From DASZOC01 sp035550975 (GTDB lineage Bacteria; Actinomycetota; CADDZG01; WHSQ01): DNA of 64,000 nucleotides. The DNA lies in the NCBI GenBank assembly GCA_035550975.1, contig DASZOC010000041.1, positions 1 to 64,000 of the forward strand, in the 5' to 3' direction. The notes beneath the pieces were generated by a model that saw only the letters and a list, made by a program, of their open reading frames with translations, was not told the DNA's origin and did no database searches. The position numbers were made by a program, and so were the translations under genes. Of this stretch, positions 56,140-64,000 are shown in pieces (the first letter of the stretch is position 1; every line of letters begins with the position of its first letter).

Positions 56140-56256
56140 GTGGGCAGGGAAAGCCGCCTTCCTTCCGGCAACGTGCTGGTCGGGGAGATGAGGGGCGGTT
56201 TGTTCATCGTGCGCCCCGAGGCGTCTGTCTACAAGAGCCTCGGGGTCAAGCGCTAG
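56140..56256 (+). pseudogene. possible remnant: C-terminal fragment of a secreted beta-propeller/LVIVD-like protein
   Basis: A 38-residue frame (GTG 56140, stop 56254-56256) reads GNVLVGEMRGGLFIVRPE and ends VYKSLGVKR. The pattern 'DMRGGLFIV' is reminiscent of the last blade of LVIVD-type propellers. There is no good ribosome-binding site or larger domain. It sits between the REC-GGDEF-REC gene and the truncated fused flavoenzyme, so it may mark a rearrangement joint. Confidence 0.3.
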
Positions 56257-56264
56257 CCACTCTC

Positions 56265-58352
56265 CTATGCGCGCAGCAAACAGATATCCGCGCGGCCCCC
56301 GGCCACGATCGTGTTCGCATGGTCGACCGTCGTGATGTCTCCGGTAGCGATCGTCGCGATCCGCGCCTCGTTGTGTATGCGATCGGCGTAATGGGTGAGG
56401 TAGTAGGGATCGAAGCGCGGGCTGTAGGTCGCCGTCGTCTGCCCCGCCAGGACCCGAATCACGTCGCAGCCCTGCTGCTTCAATAGCTCTGCAGATCTCA
56501 CGGCGTCGGCGAGGGTCGTGCCGCCGCGGGCCCAGTCGCTCACGTTGAGCGCGACGGCCAGTGGCCGCTCGGCTGGCCATGCGGCGCGCACCGCGTCGAG
56601 CACCTCGAGTGGGAAGCGCATCCGGGCATCGATCGGGCCGCTGTAGTCGTCGGTCCGGAGATTCGTGAGCGGAGAGATGAAGCTACCGAGCAGGTAGCCG
56701 TGGCCCATGTGCAGCTCGACCATGTCAAAGCCCACGGCCGCGGCGTGAGCCGTGGCGGCTACGAAGTCCTCGGTCACGTCGTCCATGTGGCGGCGGCCCG
56801 TCTCGTAAGGGACCTGGCTGCGCGCGGTGTAGCCGACCGGAGATGCGGCCAGCAGGCCCCATACCTCGGCCTCGTCGAGGGGCACGTCAACCATCCGGTC
56901 GCGCGGTCTCGTCGCGCCGCGAGCTCCCGAGTGACCGAGGGTGACCACGGTTGCGGCCCCTGAAACCACGCGCAGAGACCGGATCGCCCCCGCCCAGGGG
57001 ACCGCGTCTTCGGGTGTTACGAGCTTCGGGGTTTCGAGGGTGATGCGGCCGTGCTCGGAGACCGCCACGAACCCGCTGAACACGAGCCCGGCCCCCGACC
57101 TCGCGGCGGCGACAATGCCGTCGGGATCACGGGCGCGGACCGCGACTCGGTTCGGGATCTCTCGCTCGCCGAGTCGCAGCGGGGTGAACGTCGGGGGGGC
57201 CGCGATCGCGGGCGTGTCGGTTCCCGCCGCCCGCGCGGTGAACCAGCGGTCGACCGCGGCGACGAAGTGGCGGTCCCTGAGGCGCAGGTCGTCGTAGTCG
57301 ATCCGTCCGCTGCGCGACAGCAGGTGGAAGGCGAACTGCAATGGCTCCATGTGCTGGTAGAGGCGGGTGTTCTCAAAGTAGGTCTGGCTCTGGCGCGCCG
57401 CCTCCTGGAAGCGCTCGACCCGAGGCTTGCGCTCGAGCTGGTATTCGCCCAAGGCCTCCGCCACACTCGCTTTGGTCTGCAGAGCATCGACGAGCGCGAT
57501 CGCATCCTCCATCGCGAGCTTGGTACCGGAGCCGATCGAGAAATGCGCGGTGTGGGCCGCGTCGCCGATCAGCACGAGGTTGTCGGTATGCCACCGCTTG
57601 TTCCTCAAGGTCTCGAAGCGAATCCACTTCGATCGGTTCGAGCGCAGAGCGTGCCCCCGCAGCTCCTTAGCGAACAGCGCTTCGCAGTAGGCGATGCTCT
57701 CGGCCTCCGAAGCCGAGTCCAGGCCGGCGTTGTGCCATGAGACCAGGTCACACTCCACGATGAACGTGCTCATGTGGCCATCGAACGGATAGGCGTGGGC
57801 CTGGAAGAAACCGTGCTCGTTGGCCCGGAAGGCGAACGTGAAGGAATCGAAGGTGCGCTCCGTGCCGAACCAGATGTAGCGCGAGCTTCCCGACGAGATC
57901 CGGGGGCCGAACGCCGCGGCGTTTCCTTCACGCAGAGCGCTGCGGACCCCATCGGCCGCGACGATCAGGTCGCCTTCGATTTCTCCCGGAGAGACCTCGC
58001 GTTCGTGCTCGATCGTTACGCCGAGCTCCTCGCAGCGCGCGTGCAGGAGACCCAGCAAAGTCTTGCGGGAGATGCCCGAGAACACCTGGCCCCCGCAACG
58101 CAGCACCTCGTCGCGGTAGCACACGTCAATCGAGTCCCAGATGATGAAGCTGTCGGTTATCTGCGTGTAGGTCTTGTAGTCGGCCTCGCGGAACGAGCTC
58201 AACGTGCGATCCGAGAAGACCACGCCCCAGCCGTAGGTCGCGCCTTCGGGATTGCGTTCGTAGACGACGATGTCGTGGTCGGGCTGGGTTTTCTTCAGCA
58301 ACAGCGAGAAGTACAACCCTGCGGGTCCGCCGCCGACGACCGTGACCTTCAC
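56265..58352 (-). CDS. fused flavin monooxygenase / old-yellow-enzyme protein of the 2-aminobenzoyl-CoA monooxygenase/reductase type, with shortened reductase half
   Basis: This is a 695-residue protein. The N-terminal half (about 1-370) is a p-hydroxybenzoate hydroxylase-fold FAD monooxygenase: VVGGGPAGLYFSLLLKK, then LVLIGDAAHTAHFSIGSGTKLAMEDA. The C-terminal half (about 395-695) is an OYE-like barrel: TLGHSGARGATRP, ELHMGHGYLLGSFISPLTN and GRADICLLRA. Known fused enzymes of this kind dearomatise 2-aminobenzoyl-CoA (or are annotated salicylyl-CoA 5-hydroxylase/oxidoreductase). Odd: the usual SPMxxYSA/DWHxxHLGxRA stretch near the start of the barrel is missing and the protein stops right after GRAD, where family members continue for some 60 residues. 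GTG start, 3 bases after the LLM gene. Confidence 0.85.
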   Translation of the reverse strand: MKVTVVGGGPAGLYFSLLLKKTQPDHDIVVYERNPEGATYGWGVVFSDRTLSSFREADYKTYTQITDSFIIWDSIDVCYRDEVLRCGGQVFSGISRKTLLGLLHARCEELGVTIEHEREVSPGEIEGDLIVAADGVRSALREGNAAAFGPRISSGSSRYIWFGTERTFDSFTFAFRANEHGFFQAHAYPFDGHMSTFIVECDLVSWHNAGLDSASEAESIAYCEALFAKELRGHALRSNRSKWIRFETLRNKRWHTDNLVLIGDAAHTAHFSIGSGTKLAMEDAIALVDALQTKASVAEALGEYQLERKPRVERFQEAARQSQTYFENTRLYQHMEPLQFAFHLLSRSGRIDYDDLRLRDRHFVAAVDRWFTARAAGTDTPAIAAPPTFTPLRLGEREIPNRVAVRARDPDGIVAAARSGAGLVFSGFVAVSEHGRITLETPKLVTPEDAVPWAGAIRSLRVVSGAATVVTLGHSGARGATRPRDRMVDVPLDEAEVWGLLAASPVGYTARSQVPYETGRRHMDDVTEDFVAATAHAAAVGFDMVELHMGHGYLLGSFISPLTNLRTDDYSGPIDARMRFPLEVLDAVRAAWPAERPLAVALNVSDWARGGTTLADAVRSAELLKQQGCDVIRVLAGQTTATYSPRFDPYYLTHYADRIHNEARIATIATGDITTVDHANTIVAGGRADICLLRA

Positions 58353-58355
58353 GTC

Positions 58356-59186
58356 CTATGCCTCCGCAAGGGCACCGGCCAGACGGTCGATCTGGTGGAG
58401 GTCTGCGACCGCGGGGAACAGCACGAGCTCGTCGCATCCCGCTTCCGCGTAACCCCGCACGAACTGGGCGACCGCCTGCGGCGTTGCCAGCATGCCCTCG
58501 GCGATGCGCTCCGCGAACGGCCCGGTGAAAGCGTAGTAATCGCGCATGTAGTCACGACCGCGCTCGACCGTCGCGGCATCACCGAGCGCGAAGTAGCCCT
58601 GGCCCCACAGCTGCGGTGTGCCGGGCCGGTCCAGCTCGCTCCAGGCCGTGCGCGCGCCGTCGGCCGCACGCACGAACGCGCGCGGCGGTCCCCCACCGTG
58701 CACGTAACCATCCGCGTAGCGCGCCATCCGCAGCAGCGAAGCGTCGCTGCCACCTCCGACGAGCAACGGCGGACCGCCTATGCCGTCTTTCTCCCAGCGC
58801 AGACGCAGCTCCAGCAGCTGCTCGGCAAGGCGCTCTCCCCGGCCCACCGGCGATATGCCCTTCGCGGCGTAGTCCTCGGTGCGCGCTCCGACGGCGAGTC
58901 CCAGCGTGAGACGGCCTGCCGAGGACGCATGGATCGCGGCAGCCTGGGCGGCAAGCTCGGCGTCATCGCGCAGGGGACCGATCACGACCATCGTGACGAG
59001 GCCGATCCTCGAGGTCGCCTCGGCCGCGGCCGCCAAACTGTCAAGCGGGTCGTGGCACTCGTAGACGACGCGATCGACGACACCGACGCTCGAGAACGGA
59101 CCACCCTCGGCCTCGTGCGCCCACTCGACGAGGAGCTCGAACGGGGCTCCCGGCACCGCGTTCGGCAACCCGATACCGACCTTCAG
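58356..59186 (-). CDS. luciferase-like (LLM) F420-type oxidoreductase
   Basis: This 276-residue protein is a luciferase-family barrel. The usual family start KVGIGLPN appears only if translation begins at a CTG at 59184-59186, preceded by GGGAGGG; a TTG six codons later (59168) is the alternative. Segments IGLVTMVVIGPLRD, LTLGLAVGARTEDY and RWEKDGIGGPPLLVGGGSDASLLRMARYADGYV are typical. Such enzymes use F420 or FMN for hydride transfer. It is first in a two-gene operon with the fused flavoenzyme and divergent from the hydratase. It may supply a reduction step in the aromatic-CoA route. Confidence 0.85.
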   Translation of the reverse strand: MKVGIGLPNAVPGAPFELLVEWAHEAEGGPFSSVGVVDRVVYECHDPLDSLAAAAEATSRIGLVTMVVIGPLRDDAELAAQAAAIHASSAGRLTLGLAVGARTEDYAAKGISPVGRGERLAEQLLELRLRWEKDGIGGPPLLVGGGSDASLLRMARYADGYVHGGGPPRAFVRAADGARTAWSELDRPGTPQLWGQGYFALGDAATVERGRDYMRDYYAFTGPFAERIAEGMLATPQAVAQFVRGYAEAGCDELVLFPAVADLHQIDRLAGALAEA

Positions 59187-59239
59187 TTGCCCTCCCCCTC
59201 GATCTCACGCCGTCGTCGGAGGCCTAAGGTAGTGCACCT

Positions 59240-60067
59240 ATGACGCCCTTCACCGGTAGCCCCGGCGCGCCCGAAGCGTGGGACCACTTCCGATTCGAGG
59301 TGGCCGACGGCGTCGCGACGATCACGTTCGACAGACCCGAGAAGCTCAACGCGCTGACCTTCGAGATCTACGCCGACCTCCGTGACCTGCTTGCGTGGAT
59401 CCCCACGCGTGACGACGTCCGCGTGCTGGTCATCACGGGAGAGGGCCGCGGTTTCTGCTCGGGCGGGGATGTGCATGAGATCATCGGCGAGCTCCTACGC
59501 AGCGATCGCGATCGCTTGCTCGAGTTCACCCGCATGACCGGTGCCGTGGTACAGAACATGCGCGCGTGCTCGCTTCCCGTCATCGCGAGCGTCAACGGCA
59601 TCGCCGCGGGGGCCGGGTCCGTGATCGCGCTGGCGGCCGACTTCCGGGTCATGGCACGCTCGGCCTCGTTTGCGTTCCTCTTCACGAAGGTCGGTCTTGC
59701 CGGCGCGGACATGGGCTCCGCCTACCTGCTGCCGCGGATGATCGGGCTGTCCCGAGCGACCGAGTTGCTCATGCTGGGCGAGACGATCGAATCGGGCACG
59801 GCCGAAGCTCTCGGGCTCACCTACCGGGTGGTGCAGGACTCCGAGCTCCCCGGCGTCACCAACGAGCTGGCGCGTTCGTTGGCCGAGGGTCCCGCGCGCG
59901 CTTACGCACAGACGAAGCTGTTGCTGACCCGGGAGCTCGAAATGAGCCTCGGCGACGCGCTCGAGCTCGAAGCGCAGACCCAGGCCGAGCTGATGACCAG
60001 TGAGGACCATGCCGAGTTCTACCGAGCGTTCAACGAAGGCCGCAAGCCGAACTGGACCGGCCGGTGA
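59240..60067 (+). CDS. enoyl-CoA hydratase/isomerase (crotonase) family protein
   Basis: This 275-residue crotonase-fold protein has ATITFDRPEKLNAL, the oxyanion GRGFCSGGD and PVIASVNGIAAGAGSVIALAADFR. The second acidic position reads KVGLAGADMGSAYLL, with Asp where classical hydratases carry Glu. Crotonases hydrate, isomerise or hydrolyse CoA thioesters, including ring cleavage. It is first of a two-gene unit with the RidA-like gene (GTGA overlap) and divergent from the LLM gene, in the middle of the aromatic-CoA island. Confidence 0.93.
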   Translation: MTPFTGSPGAPEAWDHFRFEVADGVATITFDRPEKLNALTFEIYADLRDLLAWIPTRDDVRVLVITGEGRGFCSGGDVHEIIGELLRSDRDRLLEFTRMTGAVVQNMRACSLPVIASVNGIAAGAGSVIALAADFRVMARSASFAFLFTKVGLAGADMGSAYLLPRMIGLSRATELLMLGETIESGTAEALGLTYRVVQDSELPGVTNELARSLAEGPARAYAQTKLLLTRELEMSLGDALELEAQTQAELMTSEDHAEFYRAFNEGRKPNWTGR

Positions 60068-60483
60068 CCTCCCCGCACGAGATCCTGAACCCGCCCACCC
60101 TGGCGGAACCGGCCGGGTTCTCGCATGCGGTGGTCGCGGCGGAGGGCCGCACGATGTACCTCGGAGGCCAGGCGGCCCACGATGCCAACAGCACGATCGT
60201 CGGCGGGTCGATGGCGGAGCAATTCGCGCAGGCCGCCGCCAACGTCGTCGCCGCGCTGCAGGCCGCGGGGGCCGAACCAGAGCACCTCGTGTCGATGCAG
60301 ATCTTCGTCACGGACGCCACCGAGTACCGGCAGTCGCTATCCGAGCTCTCGGTTGCCTATCGCACCCACTTCGGGCGTCACTACCCGGCGATCGCGCTGA
60401 TGGAGGTCGAGGGTCTATTCGATCCCGCGGCCAAGGTCGAACTAGTCTGCGTCGCGGTGGTTCCTAGCGACACAGCTCCTTAG
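60064..60483 (+). CDS. RidA/YjgF-family protein (imine/enamine deaminase-like)
   Basis: This 139-residue RidA-fold protein has FSHAVVAAEGRTMYLGGQAAHD, FAQAAANVVAALQAAGAEPEHLVSMQIFVTD and a C-terminal EVEGLFDPAAKVELVCVAVV. The catalytic Arg of classical RidA falls near AKVELVCVAV, where Lys is seen, so it belongs to another Rid subgroup. Its GTG overlaps the hydratase stop (GTGA). In a 2-aminobenzoyl-CoA route it would hydrolyse the enamine/imine left after ring reduction. That link is inference but fits the neighbourhood well. Confidence 0.9.
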   Translation: MTSPHEILNPPTLAEPAGFSHAVVAAEGRTMYLGGQAAHDANSTIVGGSMAEQFAQAAANVVAALQAAGAEPEHLVSMQIFVTDATEYRQSLSELSVAYRTHFGRHYPAIALMEVEGLFDPAAKVELVCVAVVPSDTAP

Positions 60484-61604
60484 CGATACAACTCCCTAGC
60501 GATGATCTCGCGCTGTATCTCGGACGTGCCCTCGTAGATGCGCGTCGCGCGGACGTCGCGGTAGAGGTGTTCGAGGAGGTGACCTTTCTCGAGGCCCGCA
60601 GCACCGTGGACTTGTAGGGCTGCGTCGATGACCCACTGAGCGGTCTCGGTGGCATACAGCTTCGCGATCGCCGCGGCCTTCGTGACGCGCTCGCCGGCGT
60701 CGTAGGTCGCGGCCGCGTCGTAGACGAGCAGGCGTGCCGCTTTCGTCCTCGCGGCGGCCTCCGCCAGCTGGTGGCTCACTGCCTGGAACTCCCGCAGGGC
60801 CTTGCCCATCGATCGTCTCTCGCCCGCGTGAGCGACCGCGGCATCCACGGCAGTCTGCGCCATACCGACCGCTGCGGCCCCCACGCTGGGTCGAAACAGA
60901 TCCAGCGTGCGCATCGCAACGGCGAACCCCGCGTCGACATCACCGAGGACGTGGTGACCGGGCACGAAGACGCCGTCCAGCTCGAGTGTGCCGATCGCGT
61001 GCGGCGAGAGGAGATCGAGCGCGCTGCCCGTCAGGCCCTCGCTGTCGCCAGGAACGACGAAGGCAGTAACACCGCGGGCCCCTTCGTCGGAGGTCCGCGC
61101 GAACAGCGAATACACGTCCGCCTCGGGGGCGTTCGAGATCCATTTCTTCGTGCCGCTGAGGCGGTACCCGCCGGCGGCCTCCTCGGCTGTGAGCCTCAGG
61201 GCTCCCGCGTCGGTTCCGGCCTCGGGCTCGGTCAGAGCAAAACCCGCTACGACCTCACCGCGAGCGACGCCGGGGATCCAGCGGGCGCGGAGTTCGTCGG
61301 CACCGGACAACACGATCGGGTAGCAACCGAGACCCTGCAGAGCGAACGCGTTCTCGGCCTCCGCCGATCCACCCGCAAGGGCTTCACGCAGAAGGCACAG
61401 GGTCACCGCGGACACATGACCGTCATCGGGAAAGACGCGGGACAGGACCCCGGAGTCGCCCAGGGCCTTCACGAGCGGGCGGTTGACCCGGCCCGGTGCG
61501 GGCGGTGCGAGCCCCCCTAGCTCGTCGAGCGCCAGCCGCCTCGTCTCTTCGAAGAGCGTGCGAGCTTCGGCAGGCAGCCAGTGCGGAAGGTCTTCGTGGC
61601 CCAT
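60480..61604 (-). CDS. acyl-CoA dehydrogenase
   Basis: This 374-residue flavoenzyme starts at ATG 61604. It has FALTEPEAGTDAGALRL (FAD/substrate contact), GTKKWISNAPEADVY, the middle beta domain, and a helical C-terminus with ALQVHGAAGLEKGHLLEHLYRDVRATRIYEGTSEIQREI, where Glu of YEGTSE is the usual catalytic-loop position. It oxidises acyl-CoA to enoyl-CoA. Convergent with the RidA gene (4-base overlap) and divergent from the CoA ligase with about 60 bases between, so a shared promoter region is likely. Confidence 0.94.
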   Translation of the reverse strand: MGHEDLPHWLPAEARTLFEETRRLALDELGGLAPPAPGRVNRPLVKALGDSGVLSRVFPDDGHVSAVTLCLLREALAGGSAEAENAFALQGLGCYPIVLSGADELRARWIPGVARGEVVAGFALTEPEAGTDAGALRLTAEEAAGGYRLSGTKKWISNAPEADVYSLFARTSDEGARGVTAFVVPGDSEGLTGSALDLLSPHAIGTLELDGVFVPGHHVLGDVDAGFAVAMRTLDLFRPSVGAAAVGMAQTAVDAAVAHAGERRSMGKALREFQAVSHQLAEAAARTKAARLLVYDAAATYDAGERVTKAAAIAKLYATETAQWVIDAALQVHGAAGLEKGHLLEHLYRDVRATRIYEGTSEIQREIIARELYR

Positions 61605-61665
61605 CGCCCGCGACCGTACTCGTATTAGGTTGACCGCCTCCACCGGTTGCGAGGAAGGAGCAGGG

Positions 61666-63026
61666 GTGACGACGGAGTCGCCGTACTGGAACCCGCGCCA
61701 CGAGACGATGTCGCGCGACGAGCTCGACGCCTTGCAGGTCCGCAAGCTCCGCAATCTGCTGGAGTGGACCAGCGCGCAGGTCCCCTACCACTCCAAGCGC
61801 TTGAACGACGCGCGGGTGACGGCGGATTCGATCAAGTCGTTGGACGACCTGGAACGCATCCCGTTCATGACACGCGACGAATGGATGCAGGGCCAGCTCG
61901 AGCATCCCCCTTACGGCCCGATCCTCGCCGCGCCCGAGGAAGCCGCGATCCGCTACCACCTGACCTCGGGCACCACCGGCAAGACCCCATACGAGTCCTC
62001 GACTCGATGAAGGACTGGGAGTGGATCACCGAGATGTGGTGCTACGGGTTCTGGGGCTTCGAGGTCCGCCCTAGCGACCGGGTCTTCTTCGCGTTCAGCT
62101 ACGGCACCTTCGTCGGCTTCTGGGGCGCGCACTATGCGTGCGAGAAGCTCGGTTGTCTCGTGCTGCCCGGCGGCAACATGACGACGGAAGCGCGTCTGAA
62201 CCAGATCACGGACATGAAGGCAACGGTGGTGTGCTCGACACCGACCTATGCGTTGCGGATGGCGCAGGAGGCGCGCGGAATGGGCATCGATCTCGCTAAC
62301 GGACCGGTCGAGCGCCTGATCCTGTCGGGAGAGCCCGCCGGTTCCATCCCTGCGACCAAGAAGCTGATCGAAGAGCAATGGGGGGCGAAAGCAGGCGACA
62401 CCGCGGGCATGACGGAGCTGGGCACGATCATGATGTTCGAGTGTGACCACCAGCCGGGCGGAGCGCACATCATCGAAGACCACTACATAGAAGAGGTCAT
62501 CGATCCCGAGTCAGGCGACCCTGTCGGCTACGGCGAGCCCGGCGAACGCGTCGTCACCTCGTTCGGACGCGGCTTCATCCCTGTGATCCGCTACCGGACG
62601 CGAGACCTCGTCTTGAAGGTTCCCGGCTCAACCTGTGGATGTGGGCGGACCTTCGACATCTACGACGGTGGCATCAGGGGCCGGGTAGACGACATGAAGC
62701 TCGTCCGGGGAACGAACGTCTATCCGCGAGCGGTGGAAGCGATCGTGCGCGAGTACGAAGCGATCGACGAGTTCCAGATCCACCTCTACACGGCCGACGG
62801 CATCCGGGACGAGATCGAGGTCCTGGTCGAGATCCCCGATGCCAGCGTGGGCAGCGATGCCTTGTGCAGTGAGCTCGCCAAGACGCTGGCCGAGGCACAC
62901 GAGGGGCTGCGCTTCGGGGTGAAGAAGGTCGCCGACGAGTCACTCCCCCGCTTCGAGCTCAAAGCCAAGCGCGTGCTGGACGAACGTGAGGTGGTCGGGG
63001 GCCAGGGAGAAAGGAAACAGGCGTGA
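61666..63026 (+). pseudogene. PaaK-type aryl-CoA ligase (phenylacetate/benzoate-CoA ligase-like), interrupted by a one-base frameshift
   Basis: The GTG at 61666 has GAGGAAGGAG upstream. The first frame encodes a normal PaaK N-terminus (YWNPRHETMSRDELDALQ ... TSGTTGKTP) and stops at 62008-62010. A second frame continues the same protein from RVLDSMKDWEW through TAGMTELG, YRTRDLVLK and GRVDDMKLVRGTNVYP to 63026. Adding one C to the run at 61985-61988 joins the frames into a 453-residue enzyme of normal length. PaaK enzymes activate aryl acids with ATP and CoA. Sequencing error in a C-run, true mutation and -1 slippage are all possible; the first is most likely. This is the expected entry step of the island. 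Confidence 0.85.
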
Positions 63027-63232
63027 TGCAGAACGCGATAGGCCAAGACCTCAGCCCCGTGCAGGAAGAACTGATTGCCTGCTACGACACGCTCGCCTGT
63101 CTCCTCGCCGACAGGGGCCACGAGCTAGCGCCCTTCGAGAAGCGCAACGCCTTGAAAGCTTTGGCCGCGCTGTGGCAGGTAGCGAACGGGCTGGACATGG
63201 ATCGGGGCCAGACGTACCACTTGGGGGCCTGA
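63023..63232 (+). CDS. small hypothetical protein coupled to the CoA ligase
   Basis: This is a 69-residue soluble helical protein with two Cys. Its ATG overlaps the ligase stop (ATGA), so it is translated with it. The middle (LACLLADRGHELAPFEKRNALKAL) is amphipathic. No family is recognised. Its conserved coupling could be tested in other genomes; a chaperone-like or regulatory role for the ligase is only a guess. Confidence 0.6.
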   Translation: MMQNAIGQDLSPVQEELIACYDTLACLLADRGHELAPFEKRNALKALAALWQVANGLDMDRGQTYHLGA

Positions 63233-63273
63233 AGGGCCTTCCCTCCAAGCCGCATCGGTGGCACCATCAGCTC

Positions 63274-64000
63274 ATGGATGTGGCCGAGCCGGACGTACGC
63301 ACGGGCACCGCGAGGGAGTGGGTACCCGCTTTCCGACGTGCTGCGGCGTATCTCGGCGCCGGCCTGTGGGCCGGGTTCTTGAGCGGGGCGGTCATCGGCG
63401 GCGTCGGAGGACGACTGGCTATGTTCCTCTTGCGACTCACTTCCGACCCCTCGCTGCGTGGAGCGCCGACCGATGACGGCTTCACGATCGGGAGCTTCAC
63501 CGGCGACACGATGTTCCTTTTAGCCATCTGCGCGATCGGCGGCTTGCTCGCGGGCCTGGCCTACCTCGCGGTGAGGGGCTGGTTCCCGGAGAAGTACAGA
63601 GCCGCGGTTATGGGAGCTCTCGGAGCGGCCGTGGGCGGCGCGCTGATCATCAGGCCCGATGGGATCGACTTCACACTCTTGGAGCCCCTGGCGCTGGCCG
63701 TGGTGATGTTCATCGCCATCCCTGCTCTGTTCGGGGTGGTGACGAGCCTCCTAGCAGAGCGGTTCCTACGCTCGGCGGAAGAGCGAGCGCGACGAGGGGT
63801 CCTGTTGGTCGTCGTGGCCCTGTTGCCCGTCGCGGCCGCCGGACCGCTGGGGATCATCTTCATCATCCTGTTGCTGGCGCTTTGTATGGCGGGATGGGCG
63901 CTCAACAAGTACATCCCCTCAGCAGCCGCATGGCGCTCACCGGCGGTGACGTGGCTCGGCCGCGTCGCGTTGGCGGCACTGTTCCTCTACGCGACCGTCG
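63274..64000 (+). CDS. multi-pass membrane protein, cut by the window end
   Basis: An open frame from ATG 63274 runs through the right edge (242 residues so far). It encodes a short soluble N-terminus (MDVAEPDVRTGTAREWVP) and at least six hydrophobic segments, including GLWAGFLSGAVIGGVGGRLAMFLL, FLLAICAIGGLLAGLAYLAV, LALAVVMFIAIPALFGVVTSLL and GIIFIILLLALCMAGWAL. The function is unknown. The 3' end is missing. Confidence 0.75.
   Translation, partial: MDVAEPDVRTGTAREWVPAFRRAAAYLGAGLWAGFLSGAVIGGVGGRLAMFLLRLTSDPSLRGAPTDDGFTIGSFTGDTMFLLAICAIGGLLAGLAYLAVRGWFPEKYRAAVMGALGAAVGGALIIRPDGIDFTLLEPLALAVVMFIAIPALFGVVTSLLAERFLRSAEERARRGVLLVVVALLPVAAAGPLGIIFIILLLALCMAGWALNKYIPSAAAWRSPAVTWLGRVALAALFLYATV

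Noticed and set aside
56140..56256. Reading the orphan fragment as an ornithine cyclodeaminase tail (VYKSLGV)
   Set aside because: Only a five-residue resemblance; the upstream part does not match that family.
57774..59243. Open frame of 489 codons on the plus strand
   Set aside because: Antisense to the flavoenzyme and LLM genes; no motifs.
61980..62010. Programmed -1 frameshift in the ligase
   Set aside because: No X-XXY-YYZ slippery heptamer or downstream stem is evident; a homopolymer indel is simpler.

Overview
The window comes from a high-GC actinobacterium (Actinomycetota), probably an uncultured lineage. The evidence is very GC-rich codon use, frequent GTG/TTG starts, a homodimeric aceE, an AdnA-AdnB motor-nuclease pair, an Lhr helicase overlapping a Nei/Fpg glycosylase, an HRDC-containing UvrD2-like helicase, and an F420-type luciferase-like oxidoreductase. 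I saw no rRNA, tRNA or CRISPR array. Genes are packed tightly: no gap reaches 300 bases, and the largest (5323-5540, 46117-46371) hold only leader sequence or small hairpins.

Layout. 1-2.8 kb: a broken cyclase-like sensor gene, a small ORF, a large serine recombinase and a secreted nuclease lipoprotein, which looks like the edge of a mobile element. 2.9-5.3 kb: an SCP2 protein and small or secreted unknowns. 5.5-14.1 kb: three consecutive large secreted proteins (ceramidase-like, PHP metallohydrolase, and a 1612-residue CocE/S15 hydrolase); the last two share a C-terminal Ig-like module. 14.2-19.7 kb: thiolase, a histidine kinase with a stand-alone receiver, a BNR/Asp-box secreted protein and a haloalkane dehalogenase. 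19.7-26.5 kb: aceE with a structured leader, a secreted DUF11-repeat protein with RTX-like tail, and a second CocE hydrolase. 26.7-29.1 kb: a lower-GC trio (hydrolase, methyltransferase, GNAT). 29.1-41.5 kb: a DNA-repair block, lhr-nei and adnA-adnB, with a secreted zincin between them. 41.6-50 kb: thioesterase, a BON/lipoprotein/ferritin-like mini-operon, PadR, a DEAD-box helicase, a secreted esterase, an AlkB-like dioxygenase, DUF2277 and a membrane protein. 50-56 kb: a DNA methyltransferase with a nuclease-like tail divergent from uvrD2, an EamA transporter and a REC-GGDEF-REC regulator. 56.2-63.2 kb: an aromatic acyl-CoA degradation island.

The island is the most interesting coherent system. 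It holds a fused flavin monooxygenase/old-yellow-enzyme protein of the 2-aminobenzoyl-CoA monooxygenase/reductase type, an F420-type oxidoreductase, an enoyl-CoA hydratase, a RidA-like protein, an acyl-CoA dehydrogenase and a PaaK-type CoA ligase. The likely scheme is CoA activation of an aromatic acid (anthranilate or a hydroxybenzoate), dearomatisation by the fused flavoenzyme, imine/enamine hydrolysis by the RidA protein, then beta-oxidation-like steps. Two genes are damaged or unusual: the ligase carries a one-base frameshift in a C-run, and the fused flavoenzyme has a shortened, degenerate reductase half.
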